Below, in pieces: positions 9,462-17,590 of a stretch of 64,000 bases of DNA (position 1 is the first letter of the stretch; each line of letters starts with the position of its first letter). This stretch comes from Vibrio fluvialis. Its GTDB lineage: Bacteria; Pseudomonadota; Gammaproteobacteria; Enterobacterales; Vibrionaceae. The stretch spans positions 1,302,001 through 1,366,000 of the forward strand of contig NZ_UHIP01000002.1 of the NCBI RefSeq assembly GCF_900460245.1, given 5' to 3'. The position numbers were made by a program, and so were the translations under genes. Under the pieces are notes generated by a model, which did not search any database, was not told the DNA's origin, and saw only the letters and a list, made by a program, of their open reading frames with translations.

Positions 9462-10088
9462 ATGAACAAAAGAACAACATCCGGCCTGACAGCCTTGGTA
9501 CTCGACGACCATCCTTTGGTATGTATGGCAATCAAAAAGTTAATGGAGCAAAACCCGCGCTTTGGCCAAGTGCTGGTGGAAACTGACACCCAAGCAGGCG
9601 TGAAAATGTTACGCGAAGGCCAAATCGATTTTCTGGTATTGGACGTCAATCTGGAAAAGCAGGATGGTTTCGAGGTGCTGCGCCGGCTGAAGCATCATGG
9701 GTTTACGGGTAAAACCCTGTTTGTGTCAGGCAACAACAGCCGCCTCTATTCGGAAACGGCGCTGCGTGTGGGTGCCGATGGTTATGTCAGCAAAGCAGAA
9801 GATTTGTCTATTTTGCAAGATGCGGTGGAATGCATTCTAAATGGCTACAGCTTTTTTAAAGTCGCAGAAGAGACACAGGCGGTAGATATTCAGCTATCTA
9901 AGCAAGAGTTGGCGGTATTTCGTTTTCTGGTAGATGGCAAATCCAACAAAGAGATCGCACAAATACTCAATCTGAGCCCGAAAACCATCAGTACCTACAA
10001 AACGCGCATCCTCGATAAATATCAGGTTAACTCTATTGTTGAGCTCATGAGTCTCAACGGCAGCGTGATTGGTCGGGTTGAGTTATGA
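9462..10088 (+). CDS. LuxR/NarL-type response regulator (REC-HTH)
   Basis: A 208-residue DNA-binding response regulator of the BvgA/EvgA/RocA type. The receiver has an intact DD pair (VLDDHPLV), phospho-acceptor Asp in FLVLDVNL, and the switch lysine in YVSKAED. The C-terminal LuxR helix-turn-helix reads LSKQELAVFRFLVDGKSNKE, then LSPKTISTYKTRIL. It probably takes phosphate from the HPt of the kinase encoded two genes upstream. Its stop overlaps the start of the GGDEF gene by four bases (ATGA), tying cyclase translation to it. Confidence 0.92.
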   Translation: MNKRTTSGLTALVLDDHPLVCMAIKKLMEQNPRFGQVLVETDTQAGVKMLREGQIDFLVLDVNLEKQDGFEVLRRLKHHGFTGKTLFVSGNNSRLYSETALRVGADGYVSKAEDLSILQDAVECILNGYSFFKVAEETQAVDIQLSKQELAVFRFLVDGKSNKEIAQILNLSPKTISTYKTRILDKYQVNSIVELMSLNGSVIGRVEL

Positions 10089-11461
10089 AAGAGCTGAATA
10101 AGAAGTATATCTCGGACATCATCGTACACGGTTTTACCTGCAGCCTGGTGCTATATCTGGTTGCGGTGATTATCTTCTCTGAGTCCTATTTGGATCGCCG
10201 CAATCACGAGTTTGAAAACTTCGTTAATGTGATGGAGCAGTACAAACAGACGCTGTTTCTGACCAGTCGAATCCTGGAAAACCGCATTCAGGAAATTGAT
10301 ACCATCAAAAAGAGTGACTTAGGGGCGATCAAGGACATTGAGAAACGCAAATACAATCTGCACAAGAAGCTGAAACCGACCAATATCGACATTGAACTGG
10401 CGAACGAATTTCAGTTTTTGGTCTCGACGATGCCGGCTATTCTGCCAAAAGTAGACGTGCTGTATTACCGCTCCTATCTGAGCGACATGACCTCATCAGA
10501 TAAAGATGAAGTCTCCGTGGTGAAGGATTGCGGCACAGCTTCTGTGTGCACGATTAACGCACCGGAACGACGTCTGGCCGACCGTATTCTGGTGTCCGGC
10601 ACTTACCGCAAAAATGGTTCGGACGACCTGTATATCACGGTATCAAGCCCTGTTTACTTACACAATATCATTGTGGGCGATCTCAATATCGATGTGGGGT
10701 TGGCTCGGTTCTTCGACCTTGGCGCATTGCAGATTCGTACCCGTGAACTCAACGCCAACACCTTCTATGAGATGATTTATGGCAACGCATTGATGGCGCA
10801 TATCGCGTACACCAAGGAGTATGTTGCCGACAACTCCACGGTCTATGTGTATCAGGTGCCGTTCATTTGGATTGTGTTTAAACTGCTGTGGCTGTTTCTG
10901 GTGTTGTGGATTGCGCTTTCGTATGTGATCTATCTGTTCCGCACACTAAAACTCAACCGAACCAAATTGTTTGAAGTTCAATCGAACGTGCAGTTGGACG
11001 ACCTGACCGGATTGCTCAATCGGAACATCTTCAAAGATCAAAAATTTACTGCGGATCTGGAAAAGTTTGGTGCGGCGATTCTGGCGATCGACGGGAACAA
11101 ACTTAAACAGATCAATGACAATTATGGTCATCATGTGGGGGATGAAGCAATCAAGCAAATAGCCTATGGTATGCGTCAGGTGTTTAGGGAAAACGACTAC
11201 CTGATTCGAACCGGCGGCGATGAGTTTGTAGCAGTTCTGCCGGGGTGCAATATCGACAATGCCATCATTCTAGCCGAGCGATTGAAAGAGGCGGTGACGG
11301 ACACCGCGTTTTCCTCCTACAAACTGACGGTGAGTATCTCCGTCGGAATAACGTTACTGATGAATTCGGAGTCACTCGACGATGCGCTTAAGCGTGCAGA
11401 TTCCAACCTGTATTCGGAAAAACAGCTGAGTCCTTTATCTCCACGTCCTGGCTTGGTTTAG
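10085..11461 (+). CDS. Membrane diguanylate cyclase (GGDEF)
   Basis: A 458-residue inner-membrane enzyme that makes c-di-GMP. Membrane segments lie near residues 15-33 and 258-283 and flank a periplasmic sensor region of about 220 residues, which contains a Cys pair (KDCGTASVCT) and no family I can name. The GGDEF domain (about 300-450) has DDLTGLLNR, IDGNKLKQINDNYGH and an intact GGDEF. The sequence REND lies exactly five residues before GGDEF, giving an RxxD product-inhibition site. As the last gene of the operon it places a cyclase beside the REC-EAL phosphodiesterase, so both arms of c-di-GMP turnover are under one promoter. Confidence 0.92.
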   Translation: MKELNKKYISDIIVHGFTCSLVLYLVAVIIFSESYLDRRNHEFENFVNVMEQYKQTLFLTSRILENRIQEIDTIKKSDLGAIKDIEKRKYNLHKKLKPTNIDIELANEFQFLVSTMPAILPKVDVLYYRSYLSDMTSSDKDEVSVVKDCGTASVCTINAPERRLADRILVSGTYRKNGSDDLYITVSSPVYLHNIIVGDLNIDVGLARFFDLGALQIRTRELNANTFYEMIYGNALMAHIAYTKEYVADNSTVYVYQVPFIWIVFKLLWLFLVLWIALSYVIYLFRTLKLNRTKLFEVQSNVQLDDLTGLLNRNIFKDQKFTADLEKFGAAILAIDGNKLKQINDNYGHHVGDEAIKQIAYGMRQVFRENDYLIRTGGDEFVAVLPGCNIDNAIILAERLKEAVTDTAFSSYKLTVSISVGITLLMNSESLDDALKRADSNLYSEKQLSPLSPRPGLV

Positions 11462-11756
11462 ATTCATTTACATGCACCGAAAATTACCACTGCTTAAAGA
11501 GATTAAAGCCTGAACGTTGATAATCGAATTCAGGGGATCGAGCTAGCATATACGCAATATTAATGGCGTTTTTACTGTCCGAAAGTAGCAGTGAAGATGC
11601 TCAAAGCGATGGAGGGCGGGGTTCCGGATTCTCTGCTCGCCATGAGCATTCGTGAGCGTATGGTTCGGAACTTCGTTATTGGATACAGCGAAGAGGGGCG
11701 TACATCAGCAAATCTGATATTTCTCTTCAACCTTCCGAAGTTCAAACCGCCTGATA

Positions 11757-12359
11757 TCAGGCAAGTTTCTCTTGTTTGATCAGCTCAATCACGGATTTGA
11801 CGCCGAATTTGGTAAGAATACGTGTTTTGTAGGTACTCACGGTTTTACTGCTGATAGACAACAGTTCCGAGATTTTTTTGTTGGTTAAACCCGCAATCAA
11901 ATAGTGATAAATCACCGTTTCTCGTTTTGACAACTCAGCGGTTTCACTTATAGCGGCGTGATTCTCGTGCTTAAAGATATTGTATCCACGCATCACGCTG
12001 CAGATGGCGTCCTGAATGACAGAAACATGTTCGCTTTTGAGTAGGTAACCGTTGGCACCGAGCTTTTGGGTTGCTTTTGAATACATCGCTTTATCAATTG
12101 CGCTGATAAACAAAATTTTTCCGGCGAAGCCTTTAGCGCGCAAACGACGAAGAATGTCGAGTCCACTGGCATCATCAGCTTCAACTTCCAGCATGACAAA
12201 AGCGATCGGTTGTTGACTCACAATGCGGTAGGCCTCAGCAGGTGAAACGGCAAAGTGAATGTGTTGAAATTGATTGGTTGATTGAATGATATCTTCCAGA
12301 GCGTGTTGCTCTAGCGGATACGGATTGACGACAAGTGCGCGGTTTATAACGTTAGGCAT
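11757..12359 (-). CDS. Response-regulator-like protein with degenerate receiver and LuxR HTH
   Basis: A 200-residue protein that aligns along its length with the REC-HTH protein at 9462-10088, down to RRLRAKGF against RRLKHHGF and SSKTVSTYKTRIL against SPKTISTYKTRIL. The metal-binding acidic pair is replaced by Asn-Pro (VVNPYPL against VLDDHPL), and the phospho-acceptor Asp is replaced by Glu (MLEVEAD against LDVNLEK). The Ser and Lys switch positions remain. It should therefore not be phosphorylated in the usual way, and Glu may mimic the active state. The DNA-binding half looks intact. It is convergent with the GGDEF gene and is probably an antagonist or constitutive partner of the operon's regulator (inference). 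Confidence 0.88.
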   Translation of the reverse strand: MPNVINRALVVNPYPLEQHALEDIIQSTNQFQHIHFAVSPAEAYRIVSQQPIAFVMLEVEADDASGLDILRRLRAKGFAGKILFISAIDKAMYSKATQKLGANGYLLKSEHVSVIQDAICSVMRGYNIFKHENHAAISETAELSKRETVIYHYLIAGLTNKKISELLSISSKTVSTYKTRILTKFGVKSVIELIKQEKLA

Positions 12360-12435
12360 ATTAATCCATCCCAGTTATATTCTGTGATTATAGTTGATAT
12401 GGCACTCCTTCCATTAAGCAAGATATTATCCGTGT

Positions 12436-12445
12436 GTATGCATAC
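12436..12445. promoter_or_regulatory. Palindrome in the promoter region of the degenerate-receiver gene
   Basis: GTATGCATAC, a perfect 10-bp palindrome, lies about 75 bases upstream of the ATG at 12359 and in the spacer shared with the S4-domain gene. It is a possible regulator site; nothing in the sequence identifies the protein. Confidence 0.25.
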
Positions 12446-12613
12446 TAATTGGTGCAAAGACAAATGAAAAGTCTCGTATATAAGAATTATATAATTTAGC
12501 TGTCGTTTACCGAAAACGTTTGGCTGCATACAATTCGAGCCGTGCAAAGGATTACGTTTATTATTCGCCAGCTGCACGGTACACTAGCGCCAAATGTTGT
12601 TGAGACACCTAGA

Positions 12614-13105
12614 ATGAATGAATTTGAGAACCCTCAATGGGAAGATGAAGAAGTTGAAATCGAAGCAATTGGTATCGAAGTCGATGCTCAGCCGATTGAG
12701 TTGTACAAAGTATTGAAAATCGCCAACGCAGTCAGCGGTGGTGGTGAAGCAAAGTATGCGATTGCTGAAGGTTATGTTGCGGTCAATGGCGAGCTTGAAA
12801 TGCGCAAGCGTCGCAAACTCTATGATGGTGACTTGGTTGAATTCAATGAAGAATACTACCTGATCATTTGTGATGCGCCGGTGACTGAAGTGGAAGAGAA
12901 ACTCAAAGCGGTGACGCCACCACCAGCGCCGAAGAAAAAGCCTTCCAACAAGCCGGCAGCAGGTAAAAAATCGGGCAGTAAAGCGAGTAAGTTGTCCCAG
13001 TCAGCCAGCAAAAATAACAAGGCAAAAGCAAAGGCTTCAAAGGAAAGCGAAGACGATCAACCGAAGGACAGCAAAGGTGGCCGTAACGCCATCAGTTTCT
13101 TCTGA
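12614..13105 (+). CDS. S4-domain RNA-binding protein (YbcJ-like) with lysine-rich tail
   Basis: A 163-residue protein. Residues about 25-85 form an S4-type RNA-binding domain (LYKVLKIANAVSGGGEAKYA, then AEGYVAVNGELEMRKRRKLY), as in YbcJ. It is followed by a low-complexity Lys/Ala/Ser/Pro tail of about 65 residues, likely unstructured and RNA-binding. The frame is open upstream to a GTG at 12542, but the ATG at 12614 gives the conserved start MNEFENPQWEDEEVE, so I prefer it although neither has a strong ribosome binding site. A role in RNA or ribosome binding is inferred from the domain only. Confidence 0.85.
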   Translation: MNEFENPQWEDEEVEIEAIGIEVDAQPIELYKVLKIANAVSGGGEAKYAIAEGYVAVNGELEMRKRRKLYDGDLVEFNEEYYLIICDAPVTEVEEKLKAVTPPPAPKKKPSNKPAAGKKSGSKASKLSQSASKNNKAKAKASKESEDDQPKDSKGGRNAISFF

Positions 13106-13124
13106 GTCTGCAAATATGTTGCAT

Positions 13125-13153
13125 AAAAAAGGCCCCGATTGGGGCCTTTTTTT
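13125..13153 (+). terminator. Bidirectional rho-independent terminator
   Basis: AAAAAAGGCCCC-gatt-GGGGCCTTTTTTT between the convergent S4-domain and brnQ genes. A run on one side and T run on the other suit both directions. Confidence 0.9.
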
Positions 13154-13163
13154 CGTCCTGAGC

Positions 13164-14465
13164 TTAGCTTTCTGTTACTGCGCGAGTAACAGCAGGGCGG
13201 GTAAACAGACTCACACTGCTTACCAATGCTAAAACGATCACAGTCGGCACGATCCAACCAGCATAGTAAGTGTAAAGTGGTAGATGTTGAGACAACGTGG
13301 CATCGAATTTCGCTGGCATGCTGCCCAGAATATGCAGCGCATCTAATCCCCCGAAAATCAGTGCTGTTGCGACTGTCGCCAATACACCAGTCATTGAGAT
13401 GATACGTTTCAACGGCGCGATAAACAGCAACGCAATCGCAATCGGATGCAGCGCGACAACGGCAGGCAAGGTGATCGCCAGCAATTGTTCCAGACCAATA
13501 TTCGCTACCAGTGCGGCAATGATCATGGTAACGATAACGCTGTTTCGGTAAGAGACTTTGCTAAATGTGCGGCTGTAAAACTCACTGCCTGCGGTTGTAA
13601 CCCCGATCACTGTTGTTAAACAGGCCAATACCATCACGGCACCAAGCAGTAGCGTACCAAATACGCCGAAATGCTGCGTGGTGAATGTGGTCAGGATGTC
13701 ACCGCCGTTAGTGAATGTGCCGACGCTGGTGGCACCGATGTAAGCCAGCGAGATATAAACCAGCGCCATGGCTACCGCGTACATCACCGCAGCAATCAAG
13801 GTGTATTTGGCAATCGCTTTCGGCTGGCTGACGCCCATGCTTTGAATCGCGCGGAATATAACCCAGCCAAAGCCGATTGAGCCGAGCGCGTCCATCGTCA
13901 TATAACCTTGAGTGACGCCTTCTGCAAAGGCGCCGTTGACGTACGCGCCAGTCGCTTCAGAGATCCCCTGGCTTGGATACAGCAACGCAACAACCGCCAT
14001 CACGACAAGAATCGCCAGAAGAGCCGGAGTTAACCATTTGCCTAAAGTGTCAATCAGTTTGCCCGGGTACAAAGAAAACAGCACAGAGACAATACAGAAA
14101 ACGATAGAAAAAGGAACCAGCGCGTTGTCGCCAAAAAATGGACTGAAACCAAATTGGTATGCGACGGTAATCGCGCGTGGAATCACGAAAGCCGGTCCAA
14201 TCACGATGAACACCATGATCCAAAACGCGGTTGCGATAGGGCGTGGAAGTACCGATGTCAGGTTATCCGAGCCGCCGACCAGAGCGACAATCACTAAAGC
14301 AAAAGCGGGTAGGCCGACACCCGCCAGCAGAAATCCAGCCATACCTTCAAACAGATGTCCACCGGCCTGATAGCCCAGAAAAGGGGGAAAGATAAGGTTG
14401 CCGGCGCCCAAGTACATGGCGAAGGTCATAAAGCCTAAAGCGGCGATGTTGCGTGCACTTAACAT
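13164..14465 (-). CDS. brnQ: Branched-chain amino acid:cation symporter BrnQ
   Basis: Inner-membrane LIVCS-family importer of Leu, Ile and Val, 433 residues with about 12 hydrophobic segments. Family marks are the N-terminal GFMTFAMYLGAGNLIFPPF and the GPAFVIPRA motif near residue 90. The frame extends to a TTG at 14477, but the ATG at 14465 has GAGGA about six bases upstream and gives the family-typical start MLSARN. It is preceded by a leucine-rich leader peptide, a strong promoter and alternative hairpins (see 14481-14752), so expression is probably tuned to leucine supply. Confidence 0.93.
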   Translation of the reverse strand: MLSARNIAALGFMTFAMYLGAGNLIFPPFLGYQAGGHLFEGMAGFLLAGVGLPAFALVIVALVGGSDNLTSVLPRPIATAFWIMVFIVIGPAFVIPRAITVAYQFGFSPFFGDNALVPFSIVFCIVSVLFSLYPGKLIDTLGKWLTPALLAILVVMAVVALLYPSQGISEATGAYVNGAFAEGVTQGYMTMDALGSIGFGWVIFRAIQSMGVSQPKAIAKYTLIAAVMYAVAMALVYISLAYIGATSVGTFTNGGDILTTFTTQHFGVFGTLLLGAVMVLACLTTVIGVTTAGSEFYSRTFSKVSYRNSVIVTMIIAALVANIGLEQLLAITLPAVVALHPIAIALLFIAPLKRIISMTGVLATVATALIFGGLDALHILGSMPAKFDATLSQHLPLYTYYAGWIVPTVIVLALVSSVSLFTRPAVTRAVTES

Positions 14466-14480
14466 AGTCTTCCTCAATAT

Positions 14481-14627
14481 TGTCAGTTAGGAAGCGGCTG
14501 GTGAGTGAACGTTAAGATGACTCTGCCAGCAACTCTTGACTGACAGAAAATAAAATAGCCTGTCAGCTTCTGTGTAGTAGACCCAGAGAGAGCAGGAGGA
14601 GCAGATAAGTCGCAATAGCTTGCTGGC
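14481..14627 (-). promoter_or_regulatory. Alternative RNA hairpins between leader peptide and brnQ
   Basis: In the brnQ transcript three pairings are visible. (1) An 8-bp outer stem pairs 14620-14627, inside the leader codons before the Leu run, with 14525-14532. (2) A 7-bp hairpin pairs 14560-14566, at the leader stop, with 14540-14546. (3) A 7-bp pairing of 14539-14545 with 14481-14487, just upstream of the brnQ ribosome binding site (14471-14475), excludes (2). No clear U run is present, so translational or Rho-dependent attenuation fits better than intrinsic termination. The function is inference. Confidence 0.5.
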
Positions 14628-14667
14628 GACGATGCAACAGACAAATTGTGGTAGCGACGAATGACAT
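14563..14667 (-). CDS. Leucine-rich leader peptide of brnQ (34 aa)
   Basis: Short open frame ATG (14667) to TGA (14563), with AGGA six bases before the ATG. It encodes 34 residues, ten of them leucine: residues 10-11, five in a row at 22-26, then 28, 30 and 31. Codons at 30-31 are both CTA, a rare leucine codon in most gamma-proteobacteria. This is the signature of an amino-acid attenuation leader such as those of leu and ilv operons, but here it precedes a branched-chain amino acid importer. Ribosome stalling at the Leu run would disrupt the hairpins described at 14481-14627. Confidence 0.7.
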   Translation of the reverse strand: MSFVATTICLLHRRQQAIATYLLLLLSLGLLHRS

Positions 14668-14722
14668 ACTGAGTCCTGGCTGGCAGTAAATTCCGGGGAG
14701 TTCATCTCCCCTGTGTGGGCTT

Positions 14723-14752
14723 GTTATAAACGGATGCCCTATAACGTGGCAA
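14723..14752 (-). promoter_or_regulatory. Sigma-70 type promoter for the brnQ leader
   Basis: On the minus strand, -35 TTGCCA (14747-14752) and -10 TATAAC (14723-14728) are separated by 18 bases; each matches consensus at five of six positions. Transcription would begin near 14716, about 50 bases before the leader ATG. Confidence 0.7.
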
Positions 14753-14906
14753 CCCTTTGAACAGTGAATAGTGGATATTTCTATATTGATATTAATGTTT
14801 GAAATTATATTCCAATTAATAAGCTTATTAGTGAAATGAACGACTTAACACTTTTGCAATATTGGTTACCCAAAGTTCACGTGTTACTTCTGTTTGAGGA
14901 AAATAA

Positions 14907-14932
14907 AAAGGGAGCCAAATTGGCTCCCTTTA
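14907..14932 (-). terminator. Terminator after the 62-aa gene
   Basis: Hairpin AAGGGAGCCA-aa-TTGGCTCCCTT lies immediately beyond the stop of the minus-strand gene at 14936. On that strand a T-rich stretch (TTTTTATTTTC) follows. Confidence 0.85.
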
Positions 14933-14935
14933 GTG

Positions 14936-15124
14936 CTAACGCCAGTCGTCATCCATAAAGGTGCGACCTTCAAGTGAATAGGGGTCTTCGTCAAATGGAT
15001 GCTCGATTTTGCCCCGCAGGCGTTCAAGCTTTTGTTCCAACAAGTTGACGGTTTCGTAGTCCCCTTCAGAGCAGGCAATGTAAATTTGTTGCTCTAATGC
15101 ATCAATGTTCTCTCGAATGTTCAT
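14936..15124 (-). CDS. Small conserved-looking protein, unknown function (62 aa)
   Basis: I do not recognise a named family. It has a strong AGGAGGT ribosome binding site five bases before the ATG at 15124 and its own terminator, so it is very likely expressed. The first 40 residues look like a short helical hairpin or coiled coil (IRENIDALEQQIYIA, then VNLLEQKLERLRGKI). The last 20 are acidic and end Asp-Asp-Asp-Trp-Arg. An upstream in-frame ATG at 15142 would add six residues but lies before the ribosome binding site. It is encoded just downstream of cti on the same strand. Confidence 0.75.
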   Translation of the reverse strand: MNIRENIDALEQQIYIACSEGDYETVNLLEQKLERLRGKIEHPFDEDPYSLEGRTFMDDDWR

Positions 15125-15163
15125 CTCGCACCTCCTGTTCATTAAACGTGAGTTGAGAGTTTT

Positions 15164-17527
15164 TTATCGGTTCTCAAATCTATTGTAGTCAAGCAGACCA
15201 AATTCGATAGGTTGGTCTTGACGGTACCAAGCGTGAACCTTATCGCTGAAAGGCCAGAACTTCGGCGAGCTGCGACGAACAGCAAATCGATCCAGCAGTT
15301 GGACGTAATCGTCTTCACTATTTAGTGTCTGTAAACGCTGTACGAGTTCCGGAATATCCTTTTCTCTGAGATTTAGGTACGCAGCCGGGTAGCTACCGAT
15401 CACTCCACGAACGATCGTGAGATCATCATTTTTATAGTCCCGATTATTCTCTTCATCAAACAAACTCGAGATATTGGTATGGGCGTTTTTGTGCAATAGG
15501 GTAAACAGTTGTGATTGCCCCTTATCCGACTCAATCATTAACATGATGATTTGTGGGATAGAACGCAAACCCTCGCCCTTGATATGGCTGATGCTGGCCA
15601 GTGCTTTCTCGTATTCCGGCTTAAATCCGGTATCGACAATGTCATAACGCTGAGTCAGGATTGGAGCTACGTGCTCTTTGAGTTTGTCAAACAGCTCTGA
15701 TTTGTAATCGGTAGTCTGGTACTGAACCTGAGTCGGCTGATCGAACGGCTTAACGTTACGCAGCAGATAGTCGGAAAACTGCGGACTCTGATCCGCGTAC
15801 CAGCTCGACATCTCTTTGTGGCGTACATCCCGAGGCAGCAGGGCAACAAAGTTACTTTCGCCTTCCATGCGCAGAAAATCCATGAACATGCGCGTGATCA
15901 ACTGATGGCCGAAGTTACCATACACATCGAATCCAGCTACCAGCAGATAGTGAATCCGTTCCAGCAATGCATAATCAATAACCCAAGCAGTTTTCGGTTT
16001 TTCTCCCACCAAACCCTCAACCACAGAGGCACTATCGAAATGGCGGAAAATCGTCAGTGCGGCGGTGTGATTGGTGCCATTACCATCCCAGATCACATCG
16101 GTGGATAAGTGGGTGCCGTTTTTAAACCAGTGGTTGATGAAATCCGACTTAGCTTGCAGATAGCGCGCCTGCTGTTTCGAAAAACGAACCCAGTTGGTCA
16201 GTGGCAATGTATTACTCTCAAGCTCGCCAGGCAGTTTCAGGTTGTCTGCCTGAGAACGATAAAATTCGTTCACTTCCGGCATGTCGGCTTTATCCGGATC
16301 GAGGAAAAACACCCAGAAACGGTCATTAATCACGTTGAGCGCTAACTGGCCACGACATACCGGGCCTTTGATGTACGCCATAATGGTGTTCTGTGCGTTG
16401 TCGAGCATGAACTTGAAGCGTGCTTTGACGGGCATCTCGATAAATGCGGTCATCGGGTTGGCGGAAACTTCAGGGTTATAGCTTGGCAATTCATCGACAA
16501 CGTATTGCGCATCAATAAACCAAGTTTTCCAATCGCGTATGCGTTTCATGTTGAGCGCAAAAGGCATGTGCGTTTTATCGACGATCGTCCCTTGCTCCGG
16601 AATCAGACGGTAGTACACGCGCTCTACACCCGGGTCATCGTATGGTCTGCGGGTGGTAATGCGCTGAACGGGTTGTCCGGGCGGAGTAGAAGAACGCACC
16701 ATAGTAAAGAAGCGCGGACGACCATCGGCGGTTTTGATGTCCGAGAAGTAAAGGTGCGACAAGAACAGGTGTTCATAAATGTAGCGTGCGACCAAACGAT
16801 TTTTAAGTGCGTCGTGGTTGAACAACGCTTCATACAGATTGACCTCGGACTGCTCTTCTGCGGTCAGTGGCATGTGCGCGTTCATCACCGCACCTTGTTC
16901 CAGCCAGGTCATCAGCGTGTTGTATTCAGACTTTGCCAGATTCGGCATGCCGAAGGGCATACCCCAGTTCGGGTAGTTATGCTGATAGGACTCGTACTCT
17001 TCAATCGTGACGCACTGTTGTTCGCGATCGATGGAAAAATCAAACCCTTCTAGTTGATCCTGCTGTGGCAGAGGATGTGCTTCTTTCTGCGCCAACAAAC
17101 GTGCCATTAATCCTGCTTGCAGGTTGGCCTCCGGGGTTTGATCGCGTTCGTTCAACACGGGATGGAAGTTAAACTTGCGCCACTCTTCGGTTAACTGCGC
17201 ATCTTCAAACAGGCGCGTCGGCGTGGCAGCGGTCAGACGTGTACCCTGATACACCATATCCTTACTGCCTCCGCGGTCGATACCTTCAACGGAGGACATT
17301 TTGAGCTGACATGGCGCGTCATAGCAGGCATGACAAACCACGCAACGTTTATCGATGATAGGTTTAACCTGATCCAGAAAGAAATGTGCCTGGGTTGACT
17401 CAATAGGAGCCTGACGATCTCGCACTTCTGCTTTGCCAAAGATTTGGTCGAAATTGAGGCTGGCCAATACCGCGCAGCCAGAGAAAAGGGTGACCAAACC
17501 AACGACGAATAATTTACGTAATTTCAT
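15164..17527 (-). CDS. cti: Fatty acid cis/trans isomerase Cti
   Basis: Periplasmic haem protein of 787 residues that converts cis- to trans-unsaturated acyl chains of membrane phospholipids, stiffening the membrane under solvent or heat stress. The N terminus is a signal peptide with a lipobox-like LFSGC, so it may be lipid-anchored. A cytochrome c haem-binding motif CVVCH lies near residue 62, followed by a CYDAPCQLK segment typical of Cti. Total length agrees with Pseudomonas Cti (about 760-770). It is a single gene between the VRR-NUC gene upstream and the 62-aa gene downstream. Confidence 0.92.
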   Translation of the reverse strand: MKLRKLFVVGLVTLFSGCAVLASLNFDQIFGKAEVRDRQAPIESTQAHFFLDQVKPIIDKRCVVCHACYDAPCQLKMSSVEGIDRGGSKDMVYQGTRLTAATPTRLFEDAQLTEEWRKFNFHPVLNERDQTPEANLQAGLMARLLAQKEAHPLPQQDQLEGFDFSIDREQQCVTIEEYESYQHNYPNWGMPFGMPNLAKSEYNTLMTWLEQGAVMNAHMPLTAEEQSEVNLYEALFNHDALKNRLVARYIYEHLFLSHLYFSDIKTADGRPRFFTMVRSSTPPGQPVQRITTRRPYDDPGVERVYYRLIPEQGTIVDKTHMPFALNMKRIRDWKTWFIDAQYVVDELPSYNPEVSANPMTAFIEMPVKARFKFMLDNAQNTIMAYIKGPVCRGQLALNVINDRFWVFFLDPDKADMPEVNEFYRSQADNLKLPGELESNTLPLTNWVRFSKQQARYLQAKSDFINHWFKNGTHLSTDVIWDGNGTNHTAALTIFRHFDSASVVEGLVGEKPKTAWVIDYALLERIHYLLVAGFDVYGNFGHQLITRMFMDFLRMEGESNFVALLPRDVRHKEMSSWYADQSPQFSDYLLRNVKPFDQPTQVQYQTTDYKSELFDKLKEHVAPILTQRYDIVDTGFKPEYEKALASISHIKGEGLRSIPQIIMLMIESDKGQSQLFTLLHKNAHTNISSLFDEENNRDYKNDDLTIVRGVIGSYPAAYLNLREKDIPELVQRLQTLNSEDDYVQLLDRFAVRRSSPKFWPFSDKVHAWYRQDQPIEFGLLDYNRFENR

Positions 17528-17590
17528 CCGGTTATCTTATGAATTAAATTTGAGTTAATTAAAGCAAAGAGAACTGAGGATCACCATCTT

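Noticed and set aside
4619..10088. Naming the signalling genes vieS, vieA and vieB
   Set aside because: VieA has REC, EAL and HTH in one protein, whereas here EAL and HTH are on separate receivers, so orthology to the vie genes is not supported. RocS1/RocR/RocA1 is a closer layout, but I did not transfer those symbols either.
11591..11779. A 62-residue open frame between the GGDEF gene and the degenerate receiver gene
   Set aside because: GTG start without a ribosome binding site, runs into the 3' end of the convergent gene, and shows no recognisable feature.
14487..14705. A 72-residue minus-strand open frame upstream of brnQ
   Set aside because: Its composition looks random and it overlaps the much better supported 34-residue Leu-rich leader, which is in another frame and has a ribosome binding site.
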